This document shows, in pieces, positions 4,622 to 5,121 of a stretch of 5,121 nucleotides of DNA. Position numbers and translations under genes: made by a program. The notes under the pieces are model-generated. The model worked only from the letters and a program-made list of their open reading frames with translations, was not told the DNA's origin and did not search any database. Every line of letters begins with the position of its first letter. The stretch's first letter is position 1. Location: assembly GCA_027619675.1 (NCBI GenBank), contig JAQCHG010000190.1, positions 1-5,121 on the forward strand, written 5' to 3'. This stretch comes from Cyanobacteriota bacterium. GTDB taxonomy: Bacteria > Cyanobacteriota > Cyanobacteriia > Phormidesmidales > Phormidesmidaceae.

Positions 4622-5121
4622 CTACTGCTTTTTCCGCTGGTTCTGGCTTTTCATTTCGGCCTCGTAGACCAAAATCATTTCGTGGACCTGGCTTTCCATC
4701 TGCTTCAGCATTTGGATGATGATGGGCAGGGTTTCGCTACGGTGGGGGGAGGAATTCAAGGTCTGCCGGGCGCGATCGCGGATTTCATTCAACCGTCCCT
4801 GCAACATCTGGGCGGCATCGAGGGCATCGCGCCCCAGCTTGTCGATCTGCTGCTGTTGGTAGAACCGCAGCGCCGTTCCCCGCAACACTTGCAGGGTGGC
4901 CTCTTCGCCGTGGTTACCGGGCATCACCCGAAAACGCAACAGGATGCGATCGCCCTGGTACAGGCGCTCGATTTCCACCTGTCGGGGCTTCCGCACGGAA
5001 ATCAAAGACAGGTGGGTCAGCAGTTTCAGCTCATTAATTACCCCTTGAAAAATCAGGGCATCCACATCCCCCAGCACCGCCTGCAACACCCCATCGCGGC
5101 TCCACAAAATGCGTCCTGACT
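4622..5121 (-). CDS. Conserved-type protein of unknown function, 5' end outside window
   Basis: The reading frame is open to the window edge, so the start is missing. The visible codons begin at 5119 with SGRILWSRDGVLQAVLGD, and the TTG at 5107 is an internal leucine, not a start. About 166 residues are visible. The first half looks alpha/beta, with VEIERLYQGDRILLRFRVMPG (47-67 from the first visible codon) as strands. The C-terminal half is helical and charged: ALRFYQQQQIDKLGRDALDAAQMLQGRLNEIRDRAR, a short break at NSSPHRSE, then a likely coiled coil (MLKQMESQVHEMILVYEAEMKS) and a basic tail NQRKKQ. No signal peptide or membrane segment is visible. I do not recognise a named family, though the style is that of a cyanobacterial conserved hypothetical. 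It lies 49 bases upstream of thiE on the same strand and may share its transcript, which does not by itself imply a role in thiamine synthesis. Confidence 0.8.
   Translation of the reverse strand, partial: SGRILWSRDGVLQAVLGDVDALIFQGVINELKLLTHLSLISVRKPRQVEIERLYQGDRILLRFRVMPGNHGEEATLQVLRGTALRFYQQQQIDKLGRDALDAAQMLQGRLNEIRDRARQTLNSSPHRSETLPIIIQMLKQMESQVHEMILVYEAEMKSQNQRKKQ

Noticed and set aside
5105..5107. TTG as start of the gene upstream of thiE
   Set aside because: The frame stays open to the window edge with protein-like codons (SGRIL), so TTG is most likely internal and the true start is outside.
4682..5119. 145-codon plus-strand frame opposite the unrecognised gene before thiE
   Set aside because: Gln/His/Leu-rich antisense shadow; the minus frame has a much more protein-like composition and fits the local gene direction.

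Overview
The window looks like cyanobacterial chromosome of fairly high GC. The octamer GCGATCGC (HIP1, the cyanobacterial highly iterated palindrome) occurs exactly nine times in 5.1 kb. The gene families also fit: a long ThiE with an N-terminal ThiD2-type domain, a DUF1517 protein with a Gly-rich membrane region, and an AapJ/BztA-type amino-acid binding lipoprotein. The genus cannot be fixed from the sequence. All six genes I accept lie on the minus strand, so transcription runs from high to low coordinates. The plus-strand open frames are shadows of these genes.

Layout, in order of transcription. (1) 5121-4622: C-terminal part of an unrecognised conserved-type protein, cut by the window edge. 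(2) 4572-3532: thiE, a two-domain thiamine-phosphate synthase. (3) 3474-3262: thiS, the thiazole sulfur-carrier protein. Gaps of 49 and 57 bases between these three suggest one transcript. ThiS supplies sulfur for the thiazole half of thiamine, and ThiE (with its ThiD2 domain) phosphorylates and joins the pyrimidine half, so the pair belongs to one pathway. (4) 3069-2110: a membrane-anchored DUF1517 protein, ended by a strong hairpin at 2002-2047. (5) 1835-1626: a 69-residue soluble small protein of unknown function, with a tandem 11-base repeat just upstream. (6) 1384-311: a substrate-binding lipoprotein of a polar amino-acid ABC transporter. It has a structured leader and ends in a 32-base perfect palindrome with HIP1 at its centre. 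No permease or ATPase gene is seen with it.

The region 1-240 holds no gene I can support, only G-rich imperfect repeats and a short dispersed-repeat-like motif. I found no RNA gene, CRISPR array, transposase or prophage. This is mostly ordinary core-genome sequence and I did not find a new defence or mobile system. The items most worth a second look are the intergenic structures (paired palindromes, leader hairpin, phased direct repeats), the internal duplication in the ThiD2 domain, and the two unrecognised proteins.
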